Shown in pieces: positions 22,289 through 31,065 of a stretch of DNA of 51,805 nucleotides; the stretch's first letter is position 1; each line of letters starts with the position of its first letter. A program made the translations under genes and the position numbers. This DNA is from an uncultured Verrucomicrobia subdivision 3 bacterium (GTDB lineage: Bacteria; Verrucomicrobiota; Verrucomicrobiia; Limisphaerales; UBA11358): the NCBI GenBank assembly GCA_903850425.1, contig CAINLR010000167.1, positions 1 to 51,805 of the forward strand. Reading direction: 5' to 3'. Below the pieces are notes generated by a model. The model worked only from the letters and a program-made list of their open reading frames with translations. It ran no database searches and was not told where the DNA came from.

Positions 22289-23257
22289 TCATGATATGTA
22301 GTTGAGAATCGAGAGTTGCATGATCTTGGCCCCGCTTTGCAGCGCGGCCTGATAGGAGCTTTGCGCCTGATTCAACTGCATGATGGTCTGCACCATGTCG
22401 GCGCTGGTCTGGTTGGAAATGGAGGTGTTCAACGTGCCCAGTTGATTCGTCAACTGCGTGTCGGCCACGTTCAACCGCGACTGGAGCACGCCGTTGTTGC
22501 TGATGTGAAAGAGCAGGTTGTCCGAATCCTTTTTCAAGGCGGCCGTGTCAGCGCCCGTGATGATCGCGGTGTTTTGCGTGGCCGGCGTGGCGCTGGCATT
22601 GGCGGCAATGTGGTCGCGCAGATTGATCAAATTGGCAAACAGGTTCGCCCCGCTGCCGGCGTCGCCAAACAGGCCGCGCGGGCCGGTGCCGGTGGCGTTC
22701 ACGCCGGGCACATCCACGGCCACCAGCGTGTCGCTGCCGATTTCGGATTGATTCACCGAACCGTTGCCGTTGTAGGTCACGCCGGTGATGTTGCCGTCGG
22801 CGTCCGTCGTGGCGGTGAACGGCGGCTGGCTCTGGTTGGTGCCGCCGAAGAGATAGCTGCCCGTCGTCGCATCCTGCGTGTTGGCCAGCTTCACGGCGTC
22901 TTTGAGGTAGCCATTCAACTGGCTGACATAATTCGTGAGGGTGCCCGGGGTGGCCGCGCCGTTGCCCGCCTGCGTCGCCAGTTCACCCACGCTGCTGGAC
23001 ATCGTCTGGAGCGACTCCATCACGTTGTAAATCTGGGTCGCGCGATCCTGGAGCGTGGCGATGTTTTTGCCGTATTGCGTCTGCGCCGACTTGTTGGCCA
23101 GCAGGTTCAACGCATTTTGCATCGCCGCCGGATCGTCGGCGGCCGACGTGACGCGCAGGCCGGTGGACACCTGGTTTTGCAGCGAATATTGCCGGGCGGT
23201 CAGTAAATTATACTGGTTCACCATCGCATCGGAATAGGCATGGGTTGCAACGCGCAT
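22289..23257 (-). CDS. flgL: Flagellar hook-filament junction protein FlgL
   Basis: The 322-aa protein has the flagellin-like N-terminal coiled coil (YNLLTARQYSLQNQVSTGLRV, ADDPAAMQNAL) and the matching C-terminal helix (LNQAQSSYQAALQSGAKI). The variable middle (about residues 120-240) contains the SYLFGGTNQSQPPF pattern typical of FlgL. It joins the hook (through FlgK) to the filament. It follows flgK after 13 bases on the same strand. No signal peptide is present, as expected for a type III export substrate. Confidence 0.94.
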   Translation of the reverse strand: MRVATHAYSDAMVNQYNLLTARQYSLQNQVSTGLRVTSAADDPAAMQNALNLLANKSAQTQYGKNIATLQDRATQIYNVMESLQTMSSSVGELATQAGNGAATPGTLTNYVSQLNGYLKDAVKLANTQDATTGSYLFGGTNQSQPPFTATTDADGNITGVTYNGNGSVNQSEIGSDTLVAVDVPGVNATGTGPRGLFGDAGSGANLFANLINLRDHIAANASATPATQNTAIITGADTAALKKDSDNLLFHISNNGVLQSRLNVADTQLTNQLGTLNTSISNQTSADMVQTIMQLNQAQSSYQAALQSGAKIMQLSILNYIS

Positions 23258-23270
23258 AGAAATTCAGTGG

Positions 23271-24653
23271 TTAACTTTTCATCGCGATCGTGGCCGACAG
23301 CATCGCATCAATGGTTTTCACCAGCGATGCCGAGGCGGAATAGGCCTGCTGAAAACTGATCAGGCTCGTCATTTCCTCGTCCACGTTCACGCCGCTGACG
23401 GAACCGCGCTGGGTCGTCAGCATGTTGCTCACCGCCGCCTGGTTGCTGACCTGCGTGTTGGCCGTCTGCAACGCGCCGCCGAGGCTGGCCACCGTCGCCG
23501 CATACGACGCCGTGAACGTCTGGTTGTTCAAGCCGGCCTGCGCGACCGTCGCGAGCTGGGCGAGTTGCAAGGCCACCTGATTGTCGCCGCCCGCCGTGGC
23601 GCTGGCGGAAACCTGCAGCCGCGAAGGATCGTCCGCGAGCGTCTGGTTGACGGTGATGGTGCCCGCATTGGTGCCGGTAAAAAAGCTGGTGCCGGTGCCG
23701 CCTGTGGCCGTGTAGCCGGCATTGTGCACCGTGTTCACCGCGGTAATGAGATTGGCGGCCAGCGCGTTGAGGTGGGTTTGCGTCGTGGCCAGCTCGCCAT
23801 CGCGCGCGTCAATCGTGCCCTGCATCGAGCCGCCGGTGAGCGTCAAGGGCGCGCCGCCGGTCGCCATCTTGACCAGCATCTGGCCGCCGCCTGCGTCGTA
23901 AGTCGCGAGGGAGTCGGCCACCTGGCCGTCGGCCACGAGCGACTGCCCGCCGAGGGTGACGTTTACCGCGCCGTTATTACCGGTGCTGGTCGTGACCTTG
24001 ACCAACTGCGACAAATTCTGCAAGTCCTGGGTGCGCTCGTCGCGCAGATCATTGGCGTTGCCGCCGCTGGCTTCGGCGCGGGAAATCTGCGCGTTCAGGC
24101 GGGCGATATCCGTGAGGAACGTGTTCGCCGAGGCCACGTCATTGGTCAGGGAATCATTCAACGACGTGTGCAGCTCGCCGAGCTGGCTGTTGATCTGGTT
24201 GAAGGTCTTCGCCACCTCCTGCGCCTTGCCGATCAATTGCGTCTGCGTGGCCGAGGTGTTGGACGTGGCCACATCCTGGAAGGCGTTGAATAAAGAGTCC
24301 AATTGCGCGGACAACCCGGTGCTGCCCGTGCTGTCGAGGGTTTCGTTCAGCCCATTCTGCGCGCCTTGCAGGCCGGTTTGCTGCGCCGTCCAATAGCCGC
24401 TGGTGCTGGCCTGCGTTTGAATCTGGCTGTCGAGCAGGCCGCTGACGATTTGCTGAATCTGCACCACCTGCGCGCCGGTGCCCTGCGGGCCGGCCGCCGA
24501 GTCAACCGTGCCAGCCGTCTGGATGTTCACGCGCTGGCGCGAGTAGCCCGGCGTGTTGATGTTCGCGATATTGTGTCCCGCGACTTCCACGCCGGTCATC
24601 TGCGTTTGCAGCGAACGCGCGGCCAGATTGAGGGTGCCAAATAATCCGAGCAT
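23271..24653 (-). CDS. flgK: Flagellar hook-associated protein 1 FlgK
   Basis: A 460-aa hook-filament junction protein, close to the normal length. The N-terminal motif AARSLQTQMTGVEVAGHNIANINTPGYSRQ and the C-terminal NVDEEMTSLISFQQAYSASA helix are diagnostic. The middle is rich in Gly, Thr and Asn. It is the substrate of the FlgN chaperone encoded just upstream, with six bases between the genes. It is exported through the flagellar type III channel. Confidence 0.95.
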   Translation of the reverse strand: MLGLFGTLNLAARSLQTQMTGVEVAGHNIANINTPGYSRQRVNIQTAGTVDSAAGPQGTGAQVVQIQQIVSGLLDSQIQTQASTSGYWTAQQTGLQGAQNGLNETLDSTGSTGLSAQLDSLFNAFQDVATSNTSATQTQLIGKAQEVAKTFNQINSQLGELHTSLNDSLTNDVASANTFLTDIARLNAQISRAEASGGNANDLRDERTQDLQNLSQLVKVTTSTGNNGAVNVTLGGQSLVADGQVADSLATYDAGGGQMLVKMATGGAPLTLTGGSMQGTIDARDGELATTQTHLNALAANLITAVNTVHNAGYTATGGTGTSFFTGTNAGTITVNQTLADDPSRLQVSASATAGGDNQVALQLAQLATVAQAGLNNQTFTASYAATVASLGGALQTANTQVSNQAAVSNMLTTQRGSVSGVNVDEEMTSLISFQQAYSASASLVKTIDAMLSATIAMKS

Positions 24654-24659
24654 AAAAAT

Positions 24660-25157
24660 TCAGCCGACCGCCTGGTAAAGCGAGCGGGAATGGGTTTCCA
24701 CCAAGGGCAAACGACCGGCCTCGTTGTAAGTCACCGGCGACGACGAAGGAAAAATCGAGTGGATGAACTGCTGCATCAAATCCACGCAGTGGCTCAACAG
24801 CAGATGGTTTTGCTGCGCCCGGCTCTGGACGCGCGTGAGCAGCTCGTTGTTTTCCGCCACCAGCGCGCCGACCAGCGGCTGGTAATCGGCCGGCAGTTGC
24901 GGAATCAGATTCACGAAGCCCGCCGTTTCCGGCACCGCCAGCGCGCGGGCGATGTGCCGCTGCCGCTGCTCGCGTTCCTGCCGCGCCACGGCGAGCACCG
25001 CCGCCTGCGCGTTGACGCTGTTCACATTCTCCGGCAGCTCCACCGTCTGGCGGCGCATCACGAGCACTTGCTGCTGGTCGAGCAGCGCGAGCATCTCGCC
25101 GTATTGTTTCAATTCCTCGCGGAGGGCTTCAATCAGGTTGGAAAGTAATTCATTCAT
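24660..25157 (-). CDS. flgN: Flagellar export chaperone FlgN
   Basis: A 165-aa, almost entirely helical protein with long heptad-like stretches (about residues 5-75 and 85-140). This is the profile of FlgN, which guards FlgK and FlgL in the cytosol before export. Sequence identity in this family is low, so the assignment leans on size, helicity, and position between the rod-cap gene and flgK. Its ATG overlaps the stop of the preceding gene (ATGA), indicating translational coupling. Confidence 0.82.
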   Translation of the reverse strand: MNELLSNLIEALREELKQYGEMLALLDQQQVLVMRRQTVELPENVNSVNAQAAVLAVARQEREQRQRHIARALAVPETAGFVNLIPQLPADYQPLVGALVAENNELLTRVQSRAQQNHLLLSHCVDLMQQFIHSIFPSSSPVTYNEAGRLPLVETHSRSLYQAVG

Positions 25158-25498
25158 GGCTGCGAAAGGTTGCCGGGCACCGCGTTGTTTTTCACCGGGT
25201 GCGAAAGTTGATGTTCAAACGATTTGGCGAGACCGATCCCGCCGGAATGCGAAATACTCTGGGCGAGCTGGTCGGTGACGAAATCCTTGTAAATAGACGC
25301 CGCCGTCGAGTTGTCGGTGAACTCCGTTTTGATTTCGGACTTCTGCGCTTCCGCCAGGATCTGCCGCAGCATGATCGCCTCGAACTGCTTGCTCGCCTCG
25401 GCGATTTTTTGCTGCTCGGTCAGGCGCTGGTTGCCCATCAGCGCTTCCGGCGCGAGGTGCGACGTGTCAATTTTCGGCTGGATCGCGGTGACTTGCAT
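25154..25498 (-). CDS. flgJ: FlgJ-like rod-binding (rod cap) protein without muramidase domain
   Basis: The 114-aa protein matches only the N-terminal rod-binding domain of FlgJ: KIAEASKQFEAIMLRQILAEAQKS, the IYKDFVTDQLAQSIS helix and the GIGLAKSFEHQL end. The C-terminal glucosaminidase domain of enterobacterial FlgJ is absent, as in many phyla. It probably caps the growing rod in the periplasm. The gene overlaps flgN by four bases and follows flgI directly. Confidence 0.86.
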   Translation of the reverse strand: MQVTAIQPKIDTSHLAPEALMGNQRLTEQQKIAEASKQFEAIMLRQILAEAQKSEIKTEFTDNSTAASIYKDFVTDQLAQSISHSGGIGLAKSFEHQLSHPVKNNAVPGNLSQP

Positions 25499-25499
25499 A

Positions 25500-26723
25500 T
25501 CAGCGCATGAGCAATTCCGCCTGCAACGCGCCGGCCTGTTTCATCGCCTGGAAAATCGCCATCATGTCGCGCGGCGTCGCGCCGAGCGCGCTCAGGGCGG
25601 ACGCCACTTTTTCCACCGTCGGCAATTCCGGCAGCGGCACCAGCAAGGATTTGTTTTCCGTCACCTGCGTCGTCGTGCGCGGCGTCACCACCGTGGAGCC
25701 GCCGCCAAAGGCGTTTGGTTGCGACACGTCCAGCGCGGAGGAAACATTGATCGTGATGTTGCCGCTCGCCACCGCGCAGCTTGAAATGTGGATGGCCGCC
25801 GTCGCCACAATCGTGCCGGTGCGTTCGTTGATGATGATCCGCGCTGGAATGTCCGGCGTCAGTTCGACGTTTTGCAGGCGCGCGATGAAATCCACCGGCG
25901 CACCCGCCGTGCCCGGGGGCATCTGCACCTGGACCGTGCTGGAATCCACCGCGTGCGCCGCGTTGGTGAACACCTCGTTGATGGCCACCGCCATGCGGGA
26001 AGCCGAACCAAAGCTCGGTTCGCGCAGCAGCAATTCCACCAAGTTGTTGTTCACGAACTGCGCAGGAATTTCCTTTTGGACCAGCGCCCCGTTGATGATC
26101 TGGCCGGTGTTCGGATGATTCTTGGTGACGGTCGCGCCGCCCGCGCCGCCGTCGCCGGCGGAGAAACCACCGATGGACAAAGCCCCTTGGGCCACCGCAT
26201 AAACTTTGCCGTCCGCACCGAGCAATGGCGTCTGCAACAGCACGCCGCCGGTGAGGGATTTCGCATCGCCCAATGCCTCCACCGTCACATCCATCCGTGC
26301 GCCTTCTTTCTGGAATGCCTTGATGTCCGCCGTCACCGAAACGAGCGCCACGTTTTTGGCCGAGAGCGTCGCCGCCGGCACGTTCAGTCCAAAACGCATT
26401 AACATGTTCGCGAACGCCTGTTTGGTGTAAACTTGATCCTTGTCGCCATCGCCCGCCAAACCAGCGACCAGGCCCACGCCCGTGAGTTGATTGTCCTGCG
26501 CGCCGTAAACAATTGCGATGTCGCGCACCCGGACACCCTCGCCTTGCGAAACGGAAGCCGGCCAGAGCAGGGCGCACAGCACCGCCAAGATGGCGGCAAA
26601 TTTGTTTTTCCGCCGCGCACCGCAGCTTTTTTCCGCCGCCGCCCGGGAAAAATCCGCCGGCAGCGCGCGGGCTTCCGCCGCGACGCGTTGACGGGGACGA
26701 AGATGGCGGGGAACGAGCGGCAT
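25500..26723 (-). CDS. flgI: Flagellar P-ring protein FlgI
   Basis: A 407-aa P-ring subunit that forms the bushing in the peptidoglycan layer. Conserved signatures are VRVRDIAIVYGAQDNQLTGVGLVAGLAGDGD (in part), FANMLMRFG, KNVALVSVTADI, GGVLLQTPLLGADGKVYAVAQG and the FQAMKQAGALQAELLMR end. The hydrophobic signal segment sits at about residues 42-60, preceded by an Arg-rich extension of some 40 residues. That extension is unusual and may mean that the true start is internal. It is transcribed with flgH and flgA. Confidence 0.94.
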   Translation of the reverse strand: MPLVPRHLRPRQRVAAEARALPADFSRAAAEKSCGARRKNKFAAILAVLCALLWPASVSQGEGVRVRDIAIVYGAQDNQLTGVGLVAGLAGDGDKDQVYTKQAFANMLMRFGLNVPAATLSAKNVALVSVTADIKAFQKEGARMDVTVEALGDAKSLTGGVLLQTPLLGADGKVYAVAQGALSIGGFSAGDGGAGGATVTKNHPNTGQIINGALVQKEIPAQFVNNNLVELLLREPSFGSASRMAVAINEVFTNAAHAVDSSTVQVQMPPGTAGAPVDFIARLQNVELTPDIPARIIINERTGTIVATAAIHISSCAVASGNITINVSSALDVSQPNAFGGGSTVVTPRTTTQVTENKSLLVPLPELPTVEKVASALSALGATPRDMMAIFQAMKQAGALQAELLMR

Positions 26724-26725
26724 AA

Positions 26726-27343
26726 TCAGAGCGGGTTGACTTTGTCCCAGATTTTGTTGAACCAGCCTTTCTTGGTGCTGTCGGTAACGGAACCCTTGCC
26801 GATGATGCTGATGGACGCGTCGGCAACGTGGTAGCTCAACACCGTGTTGTCGGCGGCCACGTCTTCCGCGCGGACGACGCCGTGCAGCGTGATGGTTTGA
26901 TGCTCCCCGCCAAAGGCCGTCTCGCGCTTGCCTTCAATCATGAGACTCTTATTCGGCATCACTTCAATCACTTTGACCGCGATATGGGCCACGATGCTTT
27001 CGGAATTATTGATCGCGCCACTGCCGTCGTGCTTGTGGTCTGAACTCATGTCCACCGCCGGCATGGAGCCGCCGCTCGCCAGCACGCCCGGATAAAAGAA
27101 TGACGAAATCTTGGCGCTCAAACTCGACGAACGCTCCGTCTTGGTCTCGTTGTTCTTGTTGGCCGTAGTGTTTTCCTGGATGATGATGGTGAGAATGTCG
27201 CCGACGCCTGCGCCGCGTTTGTCGGCGAACATCAGGCGGGAACTCTCATCCCGCCAGAGCGATTCCGCCGGGGCGACCGTCTGGCCGAGGAGCCAGCACG
27301 CGGCAAGCGCCGCCAATAATTGCGAAGGGGGTTTCATATTCAT
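26726..27343 (-). CDS. flgH: Flagellar L-ring protein FlgH
   Basis: A 205-aa outer-membrane ring subunit. It has SLWRDESSRLMFADKRGAGVGDILTIII and NKSLMIEGKRE, both typical of FlgH. The signal sequence contains LAAC at residues 13-16, which could be a lipobox, but the hydrophobic run is short and cleavage after VAPA is also possible. L-ring proteins are usually lipoproteins. The ATG overlaps the flgA stop (ATGA). The presence of FlgH and FlgI confirms a two-membrane envelope. Confidence 0.93.
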   Translation of the reverse strand: MNMKPPSQLLAALAACWLLGQTVAPAESLWRDESSRLMFADKRGAGVGDILTIIIQENTTANKNNETKTERSSSLSAKISSFFYPGVLASGGSMPAVDMSSDHKHDGSGAINNSESIVAHIAVKVIEVMPNKSLMIEGKRETAFGGEHQTITLHGVVRAEDVAADNTVLSYHVADASISIIGKGSVTDSTKKGWFNKIWDKVNPL

Positions 27344-28281
27344 AACGAGATTATAATGGTTTTGTCGTCGAGCACTTTGCCGGTGAGATCGCGGTGGGTG
27401 AATGCATTGCGGGCGCGCACCGTCTGGCCGGGCGCGCCGTCTTCGAGCACTTCCACTTTGGTTTTGACGCTGAGCGGGCCGTCCTGCACCAGGGCATCGG
27501 CACGCTGGCCGCGATGAATCACGGTGCGCGCCTTGAGCATCCGCGCCAGCAGCGGCACGCCGGGCGGGACAGCTTCGGCCAGTTCGAGCGCGTCATCGTT
27601 CACGCCAAGTTCCGCAATGGCTTCGTGAACCACCAGCAGATCGCGGCGGACATGGGCGAACAGGTCCTGGTTGACCTGCGTGCCGCGTTGCAGTTGAGAG
27701 CTGGCCACCCAGACTTCGCGCCAGACTTTGGCCTGCACATTCGCCGCCCAGGTGCCGAGCGTTTCGTGCGCGGTGCGCAACGTAAATCGGATGATAAAGC
27801 CCGGGGTGACCCCGGTGGCCGGCAATTCGATCACGTCCAGCGTGAGCGGTTCGTCGGGCAGCAGCAGCGCATTCCACGGCTGGGCGAGGCGCAGTTCGAG
27901 CTGGCCTTTGTCCTTGATATAATCGCGTTGCAGGTTGGCGGTAAGCAGGCCGAGCACATCCGATTCGCCGAGCGTGCGCGTGCGGCGGGAGATGCGGACG
28001 GAGTCCGCGCCGGAGAAATTCGTGCTGCACGCCGGCGCATTGGCCGCGAGCAGATCGTTGAGTTGGGTGCGCGTGAGCACCAAAGTTTTTCCAAACGCGG
28101 GCGCGTCGCACAGCCGGATGGCGGGCAGCGCCTCGGTGGATTGAAACAGTTGGGGCAGAAAAACGCCGTCGCCACAGACGGGCGCGGCCGCCTTCAATTC
28201 GAGCGGGGCTGCCGATTCGGCGGCGCAGACGGAAAGCCGCGCGGCGGCAATCATGAATAGGATGGTCGTGACGAATTTCAT
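27340..28281 (-). CDS. flgA: Flagellar P-ring assembly chaperone FlgA
   Basis: A 313-aa periplasmic protein with a signal peptide (MKFVTTILFMIAAARLSVCA). The C-terminal part (about residues 190-313) is the SAF/FlgA domain with RGTQVNQDLF, PPGVPLLARMLKA and the VRARNAFTHRDLTGKVLDDKTI end. The longer N-terminal region is typical of Planctomycete and Verrucomicrobial FlgA. It helps FlgI assemble. The start overlaps the stop of the flgG-like gene by four bases. Confidence 0.88.
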   Translation of the reverse strand: MKFVTTILFMIAAARLSVCAAESAAPLELKAAAPVCGDGVFLPQLFQSTEALPAIRLCDAPAFGKTLVLTRTQLNDLLAANAPACSTNFSGADSVRISRRTRTLGESDVLGLLTANLQRDYIKDKGQLELRLAQPWNALLLPDEPLTLDVIELPATGVTPGFIIRFTLRTAHETLGTWAANVQAKVWREVWVASSQLQRGTQVNQDLFAHVRRDLLVVHEAIAELGVNDDALELAEAVPPGVPLLARMLKARTVIHRGQRADALVQDGPLSVKTKVEVLEDGAPGQTVRARNAFTHRDLTGKVLDDKTIIISL

Positions 28282-29261
28282 GGTTTTGCCTGCGGGTTGG
28301 ACTGCAACATTTTTTCCGCGGTTTGCAGGGCTTGCTCGGTTACCGCATACGCTTGCTGGGCGATGAGGAGGTTCACCTTTTCCTCAACCACACTGACGTT
28401 GGAAAGTTCGAGGGAACCCTGTATCAATTCGCCGAAACCATTGGTGCCAGGCGTGCCGAGTTCGGGTGTGCCGGATGCGGGCGTTTCCTGGTAAAGATTG
28501 TGACCGATCGCATTGAGTCCGCCCGGATTGAGGAAGCGCGCCAGTTGCACCTGCCCGGTTGTGATGCCGCTCGCCGTCGAATAAGTAAATTGCCCGCGGT
28601 TGTCGAAAAGGATGGCGATTACCCCTGACGGCACCGGCTGAAAACCGCCGAGCACCGAGTAGCCTTCGCTCGTCACGATGAGACCTTGCGCATTCAGTTT
28701 GAAACCGCCATCACGCGTGAATGCCCGGGTCCCGTCCGGCAACTGCACTTCAAAAAAACCGCTGCCTTGAATCGCCAGATCGAAATCGTCTCCCGTTCGA
28801 TAGAGATCTCCCTGCGTGAAGAGACGCTTAATCCACACCGGTTCCGCGCCTTTGAGCAAAGTCGTTTGCCCCGCCACATCCCGGGTCATGTCTTGAAAAC
28901 GCATCCGGCTCGCTTTGAAGGCCGTGGTGTTCACGTTCGCCAGATTGTTGGCGATCAACTCCATGTTCATCTGCTGATAACGCAACGCCGCGGCCAGCAA
29001 ACGGAGGTGATTTTCATTGCCGGGTGCCAGCATGTGGCCGGAGCCATTGGTGCCGGCTACCGCCGCATCGGCGTTTACTTCGCGAACGGGCAGCGACGGG
29101 GCGGCGGCGGTCAATTGAAAGGGCGACGCTTCGCTGGCTCGGAGGAATGAGCTGAAGCCGTCGCCCAGGCAGGTGAACAGAAGGAAACAAACCAACTTCC
29201 GTCCCAGCAAATCTAATATCGGCCACCGGCGCGCGGACTGAAATGTAATTTCCAATTTCAT
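28278..29261 (-). CDS. FlgG-like rod protein with N-terminal extension
   Basis: A 327-aa paralogue of the neighbouring FlgG. From about residue 85 onwards it follows the rod-protein pattern: QQMNMELIANNLANVNTTAF, IQGSGFFEVQLPDGT, FTRDGGFKLNAQG, and a C-terminus nearly identical to that of FlgG (GELIQGSLELSNVSVVEEKV). The first 84 residues are extra and include a hydrophobic segment (about 20-33) that resembles a signal sequence. Rod proteins normally leave through the type III gate without one. The start at 29261 is coupled to the flgG stop (TGATG). An internal ATG at 29033 (residue 77) would remove most of the extension but lacks a ribosome site. Confidence 0.85.
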   Translation of the reverse strand: MKLEITFQSARRWPILDLLGRKLVCFLLFTCLGDGFSSFLRASEASPFQLTAAAPSLPVREVNADAAVAGTNGSGHMLAPGNENHLRLLAAALRYQQMNMELIANNLANVNTTAFKASRMRFQDMTRDVAGQTTLLKGAEPVWIKRLFTQGDLYRTGDDFDLAIQGSGFFEVQLPDGTRAFTRDGGFKLNAQGLIVTSEGYSVLGGFQPVPSGVIAILFDNRGQFTYSTASGITTGQVQLARFLNPGGLNAIGHNLYQETPASGTPELGTPGTNGFGELIQGSLELSNVSVVEEKVNLLIAQQAYAVTEQALQTAEKMLQSNPQAKP

Positions 29262-30043
29262 CAGCGCATCAGCCCGTTGCTTTGTTGCATCATTTCATCG
29301 GCGGCCTGCACCGCCTTGGAATTCACTTCGTAGGCGCGCTGGGCGAGGATGAGATTGACCATTTCCTGCACCACGCTGACGTTGGAAAGTTCGAGCGAAC
29401 CCTGCTGCAATTCGCCGAACCCATTCGCGGCGGGCGTGCCCAGTTCCGGCGTGCCAGACGCGCCGGTTTCTTTGTAGAGATTGTGGCCAATGGCATCCAG
29501 GCCGCCCGGATTCATGAAGCGCACGATCTGCAACTGCCCCGTCGTCGTGCCGCTCGCCGTCGTGTAGCTGACCTCGCCGCTCGAAGAAATATTGATATTG
29601 GTGGTGCCGGCGGGCACCGTCGGAAAACCGCCTTGGATCGGATGGCCATCGTTGGTCATCACCACGCCTTGGGCATCGCGCTTGAACGCGCCATCGCGTG
29701 TGTAGGCCAGCGTGCCGTCAGCCAACTGCACCTGGAAAAATCCCGTGCCCTGAATGGCCACATCGAGCGTGCCGCCGGTCTGCGTCATGTCCCCCTGGGT
29801 CCAGATCCGTTCCGTGGCGACCGGCACCGCGCCTTGACCGACTTGCAGGCTGGCCGGGACCATGTTGCCGCCGCCCGCCTGCGAACCCGCCGCGTGGGTG
29901 GTCTGGTAAAGTGTATCTTGAAATTGCAGCCGGCTCATCTTGAACCCCGTCGTATTGACGTTGGCGAGATTGTTCGAGATGACGTCCAAGTTCATCTGTT
30001 GGGACTGCATCCCGGAAGCGGCGGAGTAAAGAGCGCGCAACAT
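29261..30043 (-). CDS. flgG: Flagellar distal rod protein FlgG
   Basis: A 260-aa canonical distal rod subunit. The N-terminus MLRALYSAASGMQSQQMNLDV followed by ISNNLANVNTTGFK is close to consensus. The central IQGTGFFQVQLADGTLAYTRDG and the C-terminal SNVSVVQEMVNLILAQRAYE are also diagnostic. It lacks a signal peptide, as expected for a type III substrate. It lies between flgF and the extended paralogue. Confidence 0.96.
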   Translation of the reverse strand: MLRALYSAASGMQSQQMNLDVISNNLANVNTTGFKMSRLQFQDTLYQTTHAAGSQAGGGNMVPASLQVGQGAVPVATERIWTQGDMTQTGGTLDVAIQGTGFFQVQLADGTLAYTRDGAFKRDAQGVVMTNDGHPIQGGFPTVPAGTTNINISSSGEVSYTTASGTTTGQLQIVRFMNPGGLDAIGHNLYKETGASGTPELGTPAANGFGELQQGSLELSNVSVVQEMVNLILAQRAYEVNSKAVQAADEMMQQSNGLMR

Positions 30044-30098
30044 AAGTCAAAGTGAGGATGGAAGCGGGGCGCGTGACGGGATGGCTTGGGCGTTCATT

Positions 30099-30833
30099 TT
30101 AGTTGGTGCCACTCAGATCGGCGATGGTTTTGCCCATGCGATCGTTCTGCATGGACATGACTTTTTGGTTGGTCTCGAACATCCGCATGGCCGTGACGAG
30201 ACTGGCCATCGCCAGCGTGGGCGAAATGTTGGCGGCCTCGCTAAAGCCCTGCTGCACCTTGGTGTTGCTGGCTGGCAACGGCAGCATGTTGGGATCGTCC
30301 GAACGAAAATAGCCGCTGCTCAACTCGGCCAGTTTTGACGGATTGCTGAATTCGGAAATCGAAAGTTTTCCTTTGATATCCACGCCCTGGCTGACTTCGC
30401 CATCGGCGTTGACGCTGATGGGCTTGGGGTTGTTCGGATCAAATTGCAACGGCCCGCTACCGCTCATCACCGCATAACCCTTCTTGGTCACGAGCTGGCC
30501 CGTCGCACTGAGCATGAACTCGCCATCGCGCGTGTAGCCCGGCGAACCGTCCGGCATCTGCACGGTAAAAAATCCCGGCCCCTGCACCGCAAAATCCATG
30601 TCGTTGCCGCTGGCGCGCAGCTCGCCTTGCTGAAAATTGGTGAGGAAGCTCGCCTGCGGCATGACAAAATTCTCGCTGCCCGCCCCGGTCAGGCCCGCCT
30701 GCACGGTAGAGAAGCTGATCTCCCGCGCCCGCGCGCCCGGCACCGACGCGACGGAAAGGTTTTCCGCCACCATATCCTGCCAACGCTCGGTAGCGTTCAT
30801 CGCGGCAGCAGATTGGTAGAGGCTTACGTCCAT
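30099..30833 (-). CDS. flgF: Flagellar proximal rod protein FlgF
   Basis: A 244-aa rod/hook-family protein at the head of the operon. It shares the core VQGPGFFTVQMPDGSPGYTRDGEF and the C-terminal AMASLVTAMRMFETNQKVM helix with FlgF/FlgG. The N-terminus (MDVSLYQSAAAMNATERWQ) differs from FlgG, in line with FlgF. The ATG at 30833 sits 13 bases after a sigma-54 promoter, leaving a predicted leader of about four bases and no ribosome site. It may therefore be translated from a nearly leaderless mRNA. Confidence 0.88.
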   Translation of the reverse strand: MDVSLYQSAAAMNATERWQDMVAENLSVASVPGARAREISFSTVQAGLTGAGSENFVMPQASFLTNFQQGELRASGNDMDFAVQGPGFFTVQMPDGSPGYTRDGEFMLSATGQLVTKKGYAVMSGSGPLQFDPNNPKPISVNADGEVSQGVDIKGKLSISEFSNPSKLAELSSGYFRSDDPNMLPLPASNTKVQQGFSEAANISPTLAMASLVTAMRMFETNQKVMSMQNDRMGKTIADLSGTN

Positions 30834-30846
30834 ACGGTGGGACGAC

Positions 30847-30863
30847 TAGCAACGACCGTGCCA
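30847..30863 (-). promoter_or_regulatory. Sigma-54 promoter of the flgF-csrA operon
   Basis: The minus-strand sequence TGGCACGGTCGTTGCTA matches TGGCAC-N5-TTGC exactly, with correct GG-N10-GC spacing. The expected start of transcription is near 30837, just before the flgF ATG. Sigma-54 control of rod, ring and hook-associated genes is well known in other bacteria. Confidence 0.8.
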
Positions 30864-31065
30864 CCCCGGTTTTACAGGGGTTTTGCGACAATTCCGGCCG
30901 GCCAAGGGAAAATGCTGCCCGCACGACTAGGCAAGTTTGGCACTGAAACAAACGGAGGTGCCGCGCGGAATCCCTGCCGCCCAAGGAAGCTCGCCGTTAG
31001 CCAGCTAGAAAAAGTTCCATTCCAAACGCGAACGTAATTTTCCGCCCGCGCGACATCTTGCGAAA

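Noticed and set aside
22074-22292. A 72-codon minus-strand frame between flgL and fliW.
   Set aside because: It overlaps the fliW promoter, ribosome site and start, lacks its own ribosome site and shows no coding pattern.
22316-23206. A 296-codon plus-strand frame opposite flgL.
   Set aside because: flgL motifs on the other strand are unambiguous.
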